64,000 bases of DNA, from assembly GCA_030849065.1 (NCBI GenBank), contig JASAON010001654.1:62001-126000 (forward strand), read 5' to 3'. The notes under the pieces are model-generated. The model worked only from the letters and a program-made list of their open reading frames with translations. It ran no database searches and was not told where the DNA came from. The position numbers and the translations under genes are program-made. The number at the start of each line of letters is the position of its first letter. Positions within the stretch are counted from its first letter, which is position 1. This document shows, piece after piece, positions 9,933-20,800 of this stretch. Origin of the DNA: Jaenimonas drosophilae. Its lineage: Eukaryota; Euglenozoa; Kinetoplastea; Trypanosomatida; Trypanosomatidae.

Positions 9933-11999
9933 TTAGGCATTGTTGTCAGCACGCCCTCGCTTCGTTGGCGGTGACGTCTCAGCGTCATCTTCACTGGAGC
10001 TGCTCACGGCATCACTTCCCAGTGCGGCCCTCAGGCGTCTCTTCACCTCGGCCATCTCTCTCAGCTCCTTTGCCAATTTAGCAGCCTTCACTTGACGTTG
10101 CTGCGCTTCGTAGGCATCCTCCGGAAGCGCTACCACAAAGTGCCCGAGCGAGAGGCTCTGCACCACCTCCGACACCACCAACACTGAAGACGCCTCCAGC
10201 TGGGAGCCGCTACTGCTGACTCCCGATCCCTCAGGGCGGGCAGCAGCCTGCGGCTGTAGTACCAAGTACTGCGTTGCCGAGAGAAGTTGTCCCACACTGG
10301 GGTGAATAATGAACGCGGGGGTGTATGAGCTGGAGCCAGGTGAGCCAAGGTCCCCAGTGCCAAGCATCCGGGTTCGTGTTCCGGTGAAGCGCGTCCCGAC
10401 AAGGTCCTTCATGGCTGTAGATACCGCTGGTGAAAAACTGCTACTAGGAATAGCACGACACCGTGCAACATCGGCATCCAGTTTAGATGCAACGCAGCGA
10501 AGAGTGGCGCTGCTTCCGGCCACCGCCACGGCATACAATAGGGCTACAGTCATGACCTCGCCAACGACGGCGAAGCGTCTCCAGTCATCCATCGTTCCTG
10601 GTATGGAAGAGGATGCTACGTACACGGCAAGAGAGTTCATTGATGAAGCTGCCGAAGATGTTTTTCCTCCCTCCCTCGTCTCCTGAACTGTGCGCCCGTG
10701 GAGGCCATCTTCGCCAATGCGATCCACCCGCATTAAGACACTCGTAAAGGGAGCTACCCCAAGTGGAAGCTGGCAGAGTCGCTCCTGACTGGTTGGAATT
10801 CCACTGGGTACTCGTGAGGGAACCGTGACGGCTACAGCCGAGGTGGAGTGGCCCTCCCCTCGTTGGATGGCAGAGAACAGCTTGCTGGCGAGGCTTTTGG
10901 CGATGGCACTACCCGCGGTGGGGATGGCTGGGCTTGTCACTGCAGAGGTGGTCGCTGGTCGAATAGCAGACTGTCCATGGAGGCGCGCGAGCACATCTGT
11001 GAGACCCACGGCGGCCGATCCTGGTGTGGTTCCTCCCGCGCGCGATGTGGGCCGGCTAAACGAAGCTCCAACAGATCCAGTGACAGGGTTCACGTGGGCC
11101 GGGGCGGATGGCGAAAAGAGCACCTTCCGCAACGTAGCGAGCGGCTCTGTGGTGGCTGGATTCTCGCTTGCAATTTCAATGCTGACTTCATCACCCACAG
11201 ACACCTTGAGGAAGTTTCGTTGTGTGACAATCACTCGTGGTTGACGCGCGGCTCCGGCACGCCAAACATGATCATCGTACACGCCAGCATCCACAGCACA
11301 GACAGTGTTGGAGGGTACGCTCACCACAAAGCCGCGTAGGACCATTCCACGGCGAAGGGTGCTGCGGAGACTCAGAGCCAACAGCTGCTTCAAAGCCAAT
11401 GGGAGTTGTGCTTGTGAACTTCCACAATGCTGCACAAAGATGCTTTGGCGAGCGAGTTCCTCTTGATGGTTGGTGACAAACACATTTGCTGCAGGAGCGT
11501 CTGGAAAGCGCAGTACTCCTGTGAAGCCTCCCAAGCAACGCGACCGAACAAGGGCAGCGGCGGCATGGACTTCCGACCACACACCATCCGTTGCCTCAAC
11601 ATCCCCTTCGCTACGCAAAGGAAGATCCACAAGCAGCTCCACCTCGACAGTTGGTGCACTAGTCGCAGCAATCGCCCGGAGCTCCTTCACCTCCAACGGT
11701 ACTCGAGAACGGATCAGAATGTCCTTTCCCCCCGCAATTGTGACGGGAGGTACGCATCGAACCTGCCAAGCTTGGCCACGACCAGAACGCTGAAGATCTG
11801 TCTGCAGACGCTCCGCGGAAGATAGCCGCTGGAACTGTATCTCAACCGTTGCACACCTTGATTGCTGAGTGTCATCAATGGCCATTGACTCCACAACTCC
11901 ATATGAAGCGCATGTACAAAAAAGGCCGGCAAGAACCTCCTCTTCCCACCCATGTTGGGATGAGGTGAGATGAAGATGCCGGGTAATGTGCGCCTCCAT
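9933..11999 (-). CDS. Unrecognised 688-aa protein
   Basis: A complete frame with an ATG at 11999. I do not recognise a family. The N-terminal ~90 residues (beta-rich, with SMAIDDTQQSRCATVEIQF and a basic segment) are faintly RRM-like. Residues ~300-400 are Ser/Thr/Ala/Pro-rich and probably disordered. The C-terminus (~620-688) is charged and helical (AAKLAKELREMAEVKRRLRA), then acidic, and ends with a KRGRAD patch that could be a nuclear signal. No signal peptide or membrane segment is seen. The gene follows its neighbours in strand and spacing, so it is probably real. Confidence 0.6.
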   Translation of the reverse strand: MEAHITRHLHLTSSQHGWEEEVLAGLFCTCASYGVVESMAIDDTQQSRCATVEIQFQRLSSAERLQTDLQRSGRGQAWQVRCVPPVTIAGGKDILIRSRVPLEVKELRAIAATSAPTVEVELLVDLPLRSEGDVEATDGVWSEVHAAAALVRSRCLGGFTGVLRFPDAPAANVFVTNHQEELARQSIFVQHCGSSQAQLPLALKQLLALSLRSTLRRGMVLRGFVVSVPSNTVCAVDAGVYDDHVWRAGAARQPRVIVTQRNFLKVSVGDEVSIEIASENPATTEPLATLRKVLFSPSAPAHVNPVTGSVGASFSRPTSRAGGTTPGSAAVGLTDVLARLHGQSAIRPATTSAVTSPAIPTAGSAIAKSLASKLFSAIQRGEGHSTSAVAVTVPSRVPSGIPTSQERLCQLPLGVAPFTSVLMRVDRIGEDGLHGRTVQETREGGKTSSAASSMNSLAVYVASSSIPGTMDDWRRFAVVGEVMTVALLYAVAVAGSSATLRCVASKLDADVARCRAIPSSSFSPAVSTAMKDLVGTRFTGTRTRMLGTGDLGSPGSSSYTPAFIIHPSVGQLLSATQYLVLQPQAAARPEGSGVSSSGSQLEASSVLVVSEVVQSLSLGHFVVALPEDAYEAQQRQVKAAKLAKELREMAEVKRRLRAALGSDAVSSSSEDDAETSPPTKRGRADNNA

Positions 12000-12257
12000 G
12001 GGTGTTTATAGTAGTCCTGTCCCTCAAGCCTGTCAATTCATCCAAATGACCACCGCGAACGATGTAATGTAGAAGCCTTCGCTCCAGAGAAGAAACAGAA
12101 CAAGGAAGAGAGAGAAGGAGACAAGTAATAGTGCACGCCACCACAAGATTTTGCATTGAAGCCATTCATGTGAGGCATCCACACTGCAGCAGGAAATCCA
12201 CGTTTACGTTGAAAACGAAAAAGAACAGCTCGTGCCAAGACCGGCTTTCCCTGCAAC

Positions 12258-12572
12258 TTACGCCGTGATGTCAGAGTCACCGACATCGGTCACAGAGAGC
12301 ACGCAAGTGCGGAAGTGCTTGCCGCAGGCGGTGCCGAGGTCCAAGTTGTTACCGGAGTAGTGGTGGATGGGGGTCTTGCTAAGAGTGCAGTAGTACTCCA
12401 GCTCAGCGCGACGGATAGGGGGGCAGTTGTTGGAGAGAACCACCAACTTGCTGCGGCCCTGGCGAAGGGTGCTGAGCACCTGCTGGGTGCCAAGCACGTA
12501 CTTGCCGGACTTCATCACCAGCTGGAGCTTGGTGTTGATGGTGTCCACCTTAGACTTGGTCTTCTTGGCCAT
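12258..12572 (-). CDS. RPL30: 60S ribosomal protein eL30, copy 1
   Basis: A 104-aa protein of the length normal for eL30 ([16 protein letters not shown]...), a component of the large cytosolic ribosomal subunit. The [14 protein letters not shown] and GTACGK segments are typical of the L7Ae/L30e fold. The ATG at 12572 is preceded by a pyrimidine tract on the coding strand (complement of about 12600-12627). Its coding sequence appears identical to copy 2, 174 bp upstream in the direction of transcription, while the flanks differ. Confidence 0.97.
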   Translation of the reverse strand: MAKKTKSKVDTINTKLQLVMKSGKYVLGTQQVLSTLRQGRSKLVVLSNNCPPIRRAELEYYCTLSKTPIHHYSGNNLDLGTACGKHFRTCVLSVTDVGDSDITA

Positions 12573-12746
12573 GGTTCACTGCTTGATTATGGGGTGTAAT
12601 GAGAGTAGAAGGAAGGGAAAGAATGAATGCGTGATACCGGGGAGACTGTGATACAGAGCCTTAGCATAAGGAGAAGGCAACGCCTCTCATCCACAAGTGG
12701 AAACTGGAGTTTGAAATGCATGAAATCAGAATTGACTACACATCAT

Positions 12747-13061
12747 TTACGCCGTGATGTCAGAGTCACCGACATCGGTCACAGAGAGCACGCAAGTGCG
12801 GAAGTGCTTGCCGCAGGCGGTGCCGAGGTCCAAGTTGTTACCGGAGTAGTGGTGGATGGGGGTCTTGCTAAGAGTGCAGTAGTACTCCAGCTCAGCGCGA
12901 CGGATAGGGGGGCAGTTGTTGGAGAGAACCACCAACTTGCTGCGGCCCTGGCGAAGGGTGCTGAGCACCTGCTGGGTGCCAAGCACGTACTTGCCGGACT
13001 TCATCACCAGCTGGAGCTTGGTGTTGATGGTGTCCACCTTAGACTTGGTCTTCTTGGCCAT
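12747..13061 (-). CDS. RPL30: 60S ribosomal protein eL30, copy 2
   Basis: The second eL30 gene encodes the same 104 residues. The start is the MAKKTK ATG at 13061; a longer in-frame extension upstream is not eL30-like and uses no good ATG. Tandem identical copies are a common way to raise mRNA output in organisms without per-gene promoters. The identity runs through the CDS and drops at both edges, including just before the ATG. Confidence 0.97.
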   Translation of the reverse strand: MAKKTKSKVDTINTKLQLVMKSGKYVLGTQQVLSTLRQGRSKLVVLSNNCPPIRRAELEYYCTLSKTPIHHYSGNNLDLGTACGKHFRTCVLSVTDVGDSDITA

Positions 13062-14708
13062 GGTGAATGTAGTCTTTGTATGTATGTTTGGAGAAGTAGA
13101 ATTGAGAACAGAAGAAAAACAAATCGGATTGTCATTTAAGCATCTCAACCTCGAGAGGAGACACAACCAAGAGCTGGTCAATTTGCTCGGCGGATGCCGT
13201 TTCTGGCTGAACTGAAAACTGACTTGCACTCAGCGCAACCTGCTTCCGCAAGTAACATCGTTGAGTGGGTCCATGGTTGTCCCAACATTGAATGACATTA
13301 TGAGGGGTAGGAGCTTGCTTGTGGATACCTGATCGTTCATATTTGGGGGCTGGCAGGTGCCTTCTCGCACTCATCTGTGGGTGATAGAGGGTCAACCGTG
13401 CTACTCCGTGCTAGTCCTGTCTGCTTCACTTAAAAAAGACAAGCGAACAATATATTGGAGCTCCACAAGAAAAAAAACAAAAAGTAGGGTACAGTCTGGT
13501 GGTGTGGGCCTTACCATGAATTGGAAGGAATACACACATGCGTTCATTGCGTTTGCATCAATTCGTGGGCGCATTGTGTCTGTTCGCATTCGTGCATTGG
13601 TCGAACGCGTAACTGAATCAGGACCAATCTCCCCAGCGTATTCTGCGGTGAGAAACGAGAGCTGATTCCACGAAATGGCGCATTGTGCTTTGCGAGATGA
13701 AACGCATTGGATTCGTGAGATTTGTCAAACAAGTGTCTATGTCCAGATATACAAGTGAGTTCACGTGAATGAAGCACAAGTGAGGTGAAGTCTAGAAGCA
13801 ATACTCCGGCAACGGCTAGGGTAGGGGAGGAGGGGGGGGATTGTCTACATTTTGACGGGTCGAATGCGAAGGTGTGCGCTGGAGGGGAATCCTCTGAATT
13901 TTCCACGGCGTATCGGTAGGAGCTTGAAGCAGAGATGCGATGGAGGTAGTTCACCCACATTGACTGCTACAATCGAACTACCCTCGTGGTCAAAAAAGTG
14001 GTGGATCCACTCACTCCACGATGCGGTTGGGCATCATGCAGCGCGAAATAAGAGATACACACGCACACACGAACCACGTCAAGTTGTACTGCGATCATCT
14101 GCTTCTGCTCAGAAAGAGAGCACGACAGTAGGGCTCGCATCACCAATGCACTCCCGGAAAAAAAAGGTGAAAAACAGTGAATCAGGAAAGAAAAACTCAG
14201 GTTTTGGGGATTCCATTGTCTTCATAAAGACATTTGAAGTGACAAAAACGATGAGGCGTTCAACGCGAAAGGGTTGGAGCCAGCATCATACAGGGCCAGT
14301 GCGTTCTGATCCACTCCGACAGGAAGTGTCCACGACAAAAAAAGGGGGCTCCCCTTCAAAATGCCCCCGTATGGCAAACGAAAGAAACAGATTCGCTCAC
14401 GGGAAGAAGGGGAGCAGGAGGGAGGGCGATCTCTATTTCTTCAGTTGCCAACATCATGTCTTCAGCGAATGCGTGTAAAGTCGGTGGGAAACGAAGAGTA
14501 CAGGGTGACGGCGCCGCCCATGTGCAAGCAAGGGCATCCGCTTCGAGTCTAGCGGGAATCGTGTTTAGCCCTCGAGATGCGGAAAAATGAGTCATTGATC
14601 GGGAAAATGTGTGGTTTCTTTCTACTACCACATCATTCAGTCACCCTGACAAGGCAGCTCTACTCAGACTCTTTCATCACCTATATCTTTGTTCCCGTGG
14701 CCCGCAAG
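13062..14708. other. Long intergenic region, 1.6 kb
   Basis: This is an unusually long gap for a trypanosomatid transcription unit. It contains the eL30 copy 2 leader and the 3' UTR of the CCCH/J gene. I see no protein with recognisable motifs. Open frames at 13544-13960 (minus) and 13852-14478 (plus) look compositional. It is purine-rich on the plus strand around 14140-14430. A small RNA gene cannot be excluded by eye. Confidence 0.4.
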
Positions 14709-15683
14709 TTACCAGATATCGGTAAGGTGCGTACTGGTTACGACCGGCTGATACGCAAATCCAGTGGTACTCTCATGGCTATCACAACTGTTGCTCCGGC
14801 TGATGTGCTGGGTGCTGTTTACTGTGAAGGAGGGAGCTGATTCACGTGCTGGCCCAGGAGTCTTCGGAAGAGTACGGTCGTACTCCGCTCGGAGCACAGG
14901 ATTCCCCAGCACGTTTCGGGCCTCCACCACAAGCTGATCCATCGCATCAACCGTATTCGGGTCGCACTGCTTCATGCGCTTATAGCCTTCCTGACGCCAA
15001 TTGCGAAACTTAGTGAGAATCTCGGCGTGAGATGAGGTCCGCGGTACGGCAAGGATATCGTAGTACGTACCTTGAATTTCCTGGTGCGGGTAGCGGCAGC
15101 GCGCTGGAAGATACATCTTGAAGGCGTGGTCGAGTGCCGCTGGGGAAGTTGGCGCCTTGGCGCACTGTGGAGTACTGGAGTGCGGAGTCGCAGCGACTGC
15201 GGCTGAGATGCTGGTGCTGCTTGTTCGGCTGGACATCGAAGCAGCATCGAGGAAGGGGTGACCCTCTCCATGGCTCGATTTGTGGTAAGCCGCGCGAGCA
15301 ACTCCTCCAGAGACTGGGGTACAAGCTGCGGGAGGACGACGGCGAGAAGACGGGCCACAGCCATCAGCAGCGTCGTGCGAGAAGCGGCCGTACGGTGTGA
15401 GGGTCTTTGGCGAGGCATCAGTGGCGACAAAGTGTGGCGGAATCGATTCAGGGGGAACACTTGCGAGCAGTTTCATCTGCGTCGCTGGACTCAACTCAGT
15501 GAAATGATGGGCGTGCTCACACTGACGACCAAAGGGGCAGTCCGCATACTCGTAGTACGCCATGCATACCCGCTCCTTCTTCATCCCATGGTCATGAGAA
15601 GCGGCACACCGGAAGGTCGTCTCCCGACGATCTACCGCAGACGCCGCTGGAATGAATTCTTTTGCCTCTACAGAAAATGACAT
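14709..15683 (-). CDS. CCCH zinc-finger protein with PAM2-like motif and J-like domain lacking HPD
   Basis: A 324-aa protein from the ATG at 15683. Three parts are visible. Residues ~3-12 (FSVEAKEFIP) fit the PAM2 pattern that binds the MLLE domain of poly(A)-binding protein. Residues 40-59 form one CCCH finger (Cys40, Cys49, Cys55, His59; spacing C-x8-C-x5-C-x3-H). Residues ~205-275 resemble a J domain (YYDILAVPRTSS ... NPVLRAEYDRTL), but the HPD tripeptide that activates Hsp70 is absent. Since mRNA regulation is largely post-transcriptional here, the likely role is an mRNA-binding regulator linked to PABP. The J-like part probably serves as a protein-interaction module. Confidence 0.75.
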   Translation of the reverse strand: MSFSVEAKEFIPAASAVDRRETTFRCAASHDHGMKKERVCMAYYEYADCPFGRQCEHAHHFTELSPATQMKLLASVPPESIPPHFVATDASPKTLTPYGRFSHDAADGCGPSSRRRPPAACTPVSGGVARAAYHKSSHGEGHPFLDAASMSSRTSSTSISAAVAATPHSSTPQCAKAPTSPAALDHAFKMYLPARCRYPHQEIQGTYYDILAVPRTSSHAEILTKFRNWRQEGYKRMKQCDPNTVDAMDQLVVEARNVLGNPVLRAEYDRTLPKTPGPARESAPSFTVNSTQHISRSNSCDSHESTTGFAYQPVVTSTHLTDIW

Positions 15684-16179
15684 GGTGCAACAGGTGACTG
15701 TAAATTGTTTGCGTGTGTGTGTGTGTGCTGCACGAGGAGAATCTTCGCTGATCTCCAAAGCTGTCAGAATGGGTGTGATTCAAGGATAAACCCGAGACAA
15801 AGATTCAGGATGACGTGGGTGGGAATAAGGAGGGAATATGGCACGTTGGCGTCCGATCTAAATGAAAAACGGAAAAATAGAGGGCAAGAGAATCACTTGC
15901 AGAAGAGGGAATGAGACACAAAAGTTACCATCACGCTAGCCATGCCGACTGCGATGATGGCAAGTAGGGTTGGCCAGGATGGAGACCACCACAGATTATG
16001 AGAGAGAGAAGGGAAGGGGAGCCAAAGCACAGCCCCCTGACGGCGCCGCACGGGATCAACTTCATGTGATACCTCAGAGAGGGCCGAGGATGACGAGTAT
16101 CCTCCTATAAATCGACTGCCTACCCTACGTCCTAATGCCTACACACGCCGATGGGAGGGGGGAGAGAAGGATGCCCGAA
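15684..16179. other. Intergenic spacer, 0.5 kb
   Basis: This spacer holds the leader of the CCCH gene, including a (GT)n stretch near 15707-15726, and the 3' UTR of the NDUFA5-like gene. I see no coding sequence in it. Confidence 0.5.
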
Positions 16180-16977
16180 CTACTTAGGGCTCTCATCCGG
16201 CTTCGGCTTTTGGGTTGCGGCCCGAAGTTCTGCAATGAGATCATCCGCGGTCTTTCCACTATCGCGCTTACCGGGCTGCATACGCATCAAGTCCTTGTCG
16301 ACAGCATACCTCTTGTTAAGGAACTTTTTCAGCATATCACCACGTGCCTTCTCCAAGTCATCACGAATGCGCTCTTTTCGCTCCTTGTACGCGGCGCTTT
16401 CACGAGCCATTCGCTCAGTGTCCATGCGCTTGAGCTCCGCCATCTCCTCCTGCGTGAGTGCCTTCTTTCGCTTATCGAAGTCCTCACGCACAACCTGTTC
16501 CCAGGGCGTGTTGTATCCGAGACCCTCCTTCCCGATGTACTGGTCTTCTCTGGCAATCTTCTTCACCTGCTCGGGATCCAGTTCCCATAGACGCCACTCG
16601 TTCCACTTCTGGGCCGTGTCCATCTCTCTCCATGTGACCTGGAGAATGTACTCAACTGGCCACCCCCAGAAGAACTTCTTTTCTAGCGTGCACCAGTCAT
16701 CCTGGCATTCCTTTACACCGAAATTGATGCGCTTCACTAAGGTCATGGAAACATTGTAGTAAGTTGACTCCGGTGGGATGTCTGAAGTCTGGAGGAAGGC
16801 TTGCAGTTCTGCTGCGGCTGCCAACAATTTTGGCTTCCACAACGGCTCTACAGCTACGCCTGCGAGACCGGTGGTCGCCTTCACAGGGAAAGCTCGCGGG
16901 ATGTATTCATCACTAATAGTCAGCCGGCGTGGAGTGTACCCCAGCACACCTGCCAACAAGGCGCGAGACCGGTACAT
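16180..16977 (-). CDS. NDUFA5 (B13)-like mitochondrial complex I subunit
   Basis: A 265-aa protein with an ATG at 16977. Residues ~33-135 match the ETC_C1_NDUFA5 family: an opening KATTGLAGVAVEP, a helical LLAAAAELQAFL, Tyr-rich ESTYYNVSMTLVKRI, and a WGWPVEYILQ segment. The family is an accessory subunit of the peripheral arm of NADH:ubiquinone oxidoreductase in the mitochondrial matrix. The N-terminus (MYRSRALLAGVLGYTPRR) suits mitochondrial import. The C-terminal ~120 residues are a charged helical extension absent from the ~116-aa mammalian subunit. Confidence 0.75.
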   Translation of the reverse strand: MYRSRALLAGVLGYTPRRLTISDEYIPRAFPVKATTGLAGVAVEPLWKPKLLAAAAELQAFLQTSDIPPESTYYNVSMTLVKRINFGVKECQDDWCTLEKKFFWGWPVEYILQVTWREMDTAQKWNEWRLWELDPEQVKKIAREDQYIGKEGLGYNTPWEQVVREDFDKRKKALTQEEMAELKRMDTERMARESAAYKERKERIRDDLEKARGDMLKKFLNKRYAVDKDLMRMQPGKRDSGKTADDLIAELRAATQKPKPDESPK

Positions 16978-17356
16978 CTACAAGTGCTAGCACAAGCCAG
17001 GCCACGTATCAGAACCACGAGAGGCTTGCTGGCAACCGAAACGATAAACGCTTTCTGTGGTTTCACACTAGAACAGAGTCTGCAGGGCAGAGATTACCGA
17101 CTACTACTGCTTTCGCTGGGGGAAGCAATCAGTGACAGGCCGAAGGTTGGATGTCTCTCTGTTGACTACCCAGTGAGAAGGAGGGAGACTACCAATTCCA
17201 AAGGGTCACCCTTTCCTAATATTAAGAAAGTGGAGAAGCAAGACATAGCAGAGAGTTAGTTAACATGCACTACTGGTTTGTGCGCATGCTACACACCAAG
17301 TAGGGCCTTCGCAGGACATGAATTGTAGCACGTAGCGCAAAGTATGTCAGCGGCTT
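16978..17356. other. Intergenic spacer, 0.38 kb
   Basis: This spacer lies between the NDUFA5-like gene and the Kish-like gene. I see no gene in it. Confidence 0.5.
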
Positions 17357-17578
17357 TCACAAGAAAAAGAGTACCCGGATTGCCAGCACTAGGCAACATA
17401 CGCTAACCAGTGGAGAAAGGCGGTCTCCAATGACACTGCATTTGTACAGGAAGGACTTGTGCAACTCCTCACTATCACGGTGAAAAAGTGTTGGGCGGTA
17501 TTGCCGGAGGTAGGTAGCTAAACAAATTGTCAGTACTATGATGTGTAGCACCGTCTCAAGGTCAAATAGCGCGCTCAT
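17357..17578 (-). CDS. Kish/TMEM167-like small Golgi membrane protein
   Basis: A 73-aa protein starting at the ATG at 17578 (MSALFDLETVLHIIVLTICL...). It matches Kish/TMEM167 along its whole length: the MSA-F opening, a first membrane helix (~residues 9-24), the central KC...IGDRLSP motif (KCxRIGERKSP in animals), and a second helix (VCCLVLAIRVLFF). Family length is 72-74 aa. Members are Golgi proteins required early in the secretory pathway. The tract and acceptor 68 nt upstream strongly support a real, spliced mRNA. This gene is easily missed because of its size. Confidence 0.85.
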   Translation of the reverse strand: MSALFDLETVLHIIVLTICLATYLRQYRPTLFHRDSEELHKSFLYKCSVIGDRLSPLVSVCCLVLAIRVLFFL

Positions 17579-17645
17579 TTTCACTGCTATCAAAAAGCTA
17601 TCGTCCCTAGTTCACTGCTGATACGCGCTGGACGTGCCACAGGTC

Positions 17646-17675
17646 CTACAAGAAATAAGTAGAGAGAAAATAAAC
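17646..17675 (-). promoter_or_regulatory. Spliced-leader acceptor for the Kish-like gene
   Basis: On the minus strand a tract of the form TTTATTTTCTCTCTACTTAT is followed by TTCTTGTAG, with the AG at the complement of 17646-17647. This gives a leader of about 67 nt before the ATG at 17578. Confidence 0.7.
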
Positions 17676-17863
17676 CACGAAATTTGTTTGCTATCACTGG
17701 AAAGCGTATGGAATAACATAGTCTTCTGGGGAGCATGCATGGTGTTTTGTACTGTGGTGAATGGTGCACATGGACAGACACAATTCTATGCGCAGCGAAA
17801 TATCTTTGTACCGCTGAATCTATGATACTCTCAAGCGACATATTCCCCTCCAGGAGAAGATGA

Positions 17864-20800
17864 CTATGAGCGGCGGCCTAAACGGCTCGCATGATAGTCA
17901 GCGCTGTTCAGAGCTGGGTTGGAGCCTCCAGGGTCTCTCGAGCTGAGACGTCGCTGAGGCTGGGTATCTGGAGAGGCTGTGGATCGGTTAGATGAGGTGA
18001 ATGGTGCTGGTGGGAGCGGTGGTGGCACCGCCTCAGCCTCCTCCAGCGGAGTCACTCGCCGATACAGCATTGATGCAGAGGGCGAGGACGTAGGTATCTG
18101 CAGAGAGACGCGCTGTCGCAGCTCCAGTAGCTCAGTTTTGTACCGCTGTACCTCCGCTTGTGCAGCCGCCAATGCTCGTTGCCATTGTTGGTGCTGCTCG
18201 ATGCCAGCGGATGCACATTGGGCAGAGAGCCGTTCAATCATTGACTTTAGCTCTCGTTCTTTCTCCTGCCATGACCGGGCTTGTGCGAGGAGTTCCGCGT
18301 AGTGCTCTCTGTGAGGCACCTGCTCCCGCAGCTCCATGTTCTCCTTTTGGAGGCGGCTCATCAGCAACTTGAGGTTCGACACGAGTGTCTCGAGCATCTC
18401 CATTTCGTTGTGATTAGATCGGAGCTTGCGGGTATGGGCTTCATCGAGTTGCTGTAAACCCTCCAGCTGCTGACGAAGACGAGATACCTTCAACGCAGAG
18501 GACTCTGCCGAAAAGCGCAGTGCGCAAACCTCACTTGTCTTGTGCAGAAGCTCAGTTTCGAGCTCCTCGAGAGAACGCTCAACGGGAGTCACACCGGCAA
18601 CACCTCCAAATTCTTCTCGAACCTCCTCTGTTGTAGATGATTTGACCTTTGCCAGCTCGGAAAACAGTCGATCCGCAAGGCGTTCCTGGTGGTGAAACTT
18701 CACTTCCATCTCTCGGAGTACCCGAGGGGCTTCCACCTCAAGCTTGTGCCGCAAGTCGTGGATCACCTCCTCTGTGTGCGACCCTTCACTTAACCACTGC
18801 TTCACCTCAGGTGAAACAGGTGGTACCTGAGCCGTTGATGCGGGAGGCAAAAATGGCACAAATCCGCCAGGAAGCTGTTGACGTCGAAGGACCTCCACCT
18901 GTTGCTTATACATCTCTGCTGATGCAGCACTTGCCTCAAGCTCCACTACCCTCTCCCTCAGCTTCTGCACATCTCCCTCAACAATAGGAACTGAATGGAC
19001 CATACTGCCAACTGGAAGTACTGGGGCTGGTATTGCGCTTGATACCGAAGCTGGATGTGGTGTAACAACCGAGGAAGACACGGCAGGGGCAGGCACCGAC
19101 GTCTCAACGCGCGTTGATGGATGTGACACAGACTTGTCGCCAGACTGTAACTTTATACGGTGAAGTCGGACAAGTTCACGGGAGTGTTCAGCCTCAGATT
19201 CCTCCTTCTGTGCCTGAAGCTCTTGAATACGTACACGCAACGAACGGGACGTTTGCCTCTCATTGGCCAGATGATCTCGAACCTCTGAAAGATCCTTTTC
19301 CAAACGATTGGCAGTACCTCGTAGGGTGGAAATCTGCTGTAGCTGATCGCGCTGCTGCCGCTGAACCTCGCGATTCACAAGCCCTGCAAGTTGGGGCTGC
19401 AGCAACACTTCTGGAGCCACTACCTCAGGTGCTGCTGGTGGTCCACGCTTGGTCGACGCAGGTGCCCGCTCGGCGGAGGAAATGGCACCCTCTGTAACGT
19501 TTCCACTATCCTGAGCAGCTGCTACAACTGTGGGAGCCTCGACCGGCGCAGTCGTAGGAACGGCAGCTGTATGAGCCTGGGTTCCCTTCTGCACTGTCAT
19601 AGCAGCCGCAGCTGGTGGTGCCCCAGGAGCACTCGCTGACGCTGTCACTCCAGGTGTTGGAATTCCTTTCTTCGATTTGAGCTCAACAATTTCTCGATCC
19701 TTCGATCGGATTTGCAGGTGGAGCTGATAAATCATGCGTTGCGCCTCCTCATTCTTCTGAAGCATGTCGCTCTCTTTTATCACGCGGTCGTTCAGCTCTG
19801 CTTGAATAGCTTTCATCCGTACGTCCAGGACCTTCATTTGGGCAACACTCTCCGATTGAATCGCACCCATCCGTTGTGCTAAGGCGAGCTCCTGTTGGTG
19901 CTGGCGACTCGAATCCCCGCCTCGTCGTGCCTCCTCCATTAGTTTCTGCTTGAGGACCGTTGAGGCAAGTATCAGCTTCTCATTCTGCTCTTGCAACGCA
20001 CGAACGTCACCCTGGAGGGCTTCGTTGAGTGAGGCAAGGTGCTTTGCCCTCTCCACTTCTGCACGTTGGCCTGTCACTTCGCTTTGGAGCGCGGTGAGGT
20101 TAGATTGCCAGTCCTCTGCATCACCTTTAAGTCGCTGAGCTGCTGCCCGCTCAGTCTCGAGCAACTCCCGAGTGTTGTGGAGCTCCTGCTCAAGAAAGGC
20201 CGTTTGTGCTCTCAGCTCTGCCACCAGCGGGGATTCAGATGATCGGCTGACTTGCGATAGCAGCTGCAGTGAACCGCCTTGCTCCACGTGACGAATCTGG
20301 GCTGCCTCCAGCTGCCCTTGCAGAGAAATTCGTAGCTCCCGTTCGCGGTGAAGCTCATCTGTGAGAGCAGCTTCCCGCTTTCGAATACTCTCAATCATTG
20401 TGCTTTGACTGCGTGCCAGTGACATGACGGCATCGGTGTTACTTGGGACGACTGCCTGGGGAGGGCTGCCCGCTGTTGTTGATGGAGACGTGTTGATTAA
20501 GTGCAGTTGTATTTGAGACTTCTCCAACTGACTTGACAGTTGAGACTCCAGGATGATATTCGTTGTGCGTGCATCCTTCAACTCCTTTGTCAGACGAATT
20601 GTTTCCGCTGTAAGATGTCGCAGCTGCTCTGTCATTGGCGAGTCTTGATTGGCACCAGCGGTATGAACGGCTGAGCCATCTGGTATATTCTCACCGATAC
20701 CCTCAATGGCTACTCGAAAACGCTCCACGACTGCAGAGTTGTCGCGGAACATATGCTCGTGCAGGCGTTCCATGCGTGCCGACTCCTCGAGTTGATATGA

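Noticed and set aside
13544..13960. Minus-strand 138-codon frame in the same gap
   Set aside because: Correct strand and has an ATG, but it has no recognisable motif or coding-like composition. Kept only as a remote possibility.
13852..14478. Plus-strand 208-codon frame in the 1.6-kb gap
   Set aside because: Wrong strand for the unit, basic low-complexity product, and no tract and acceptor in front of its start.
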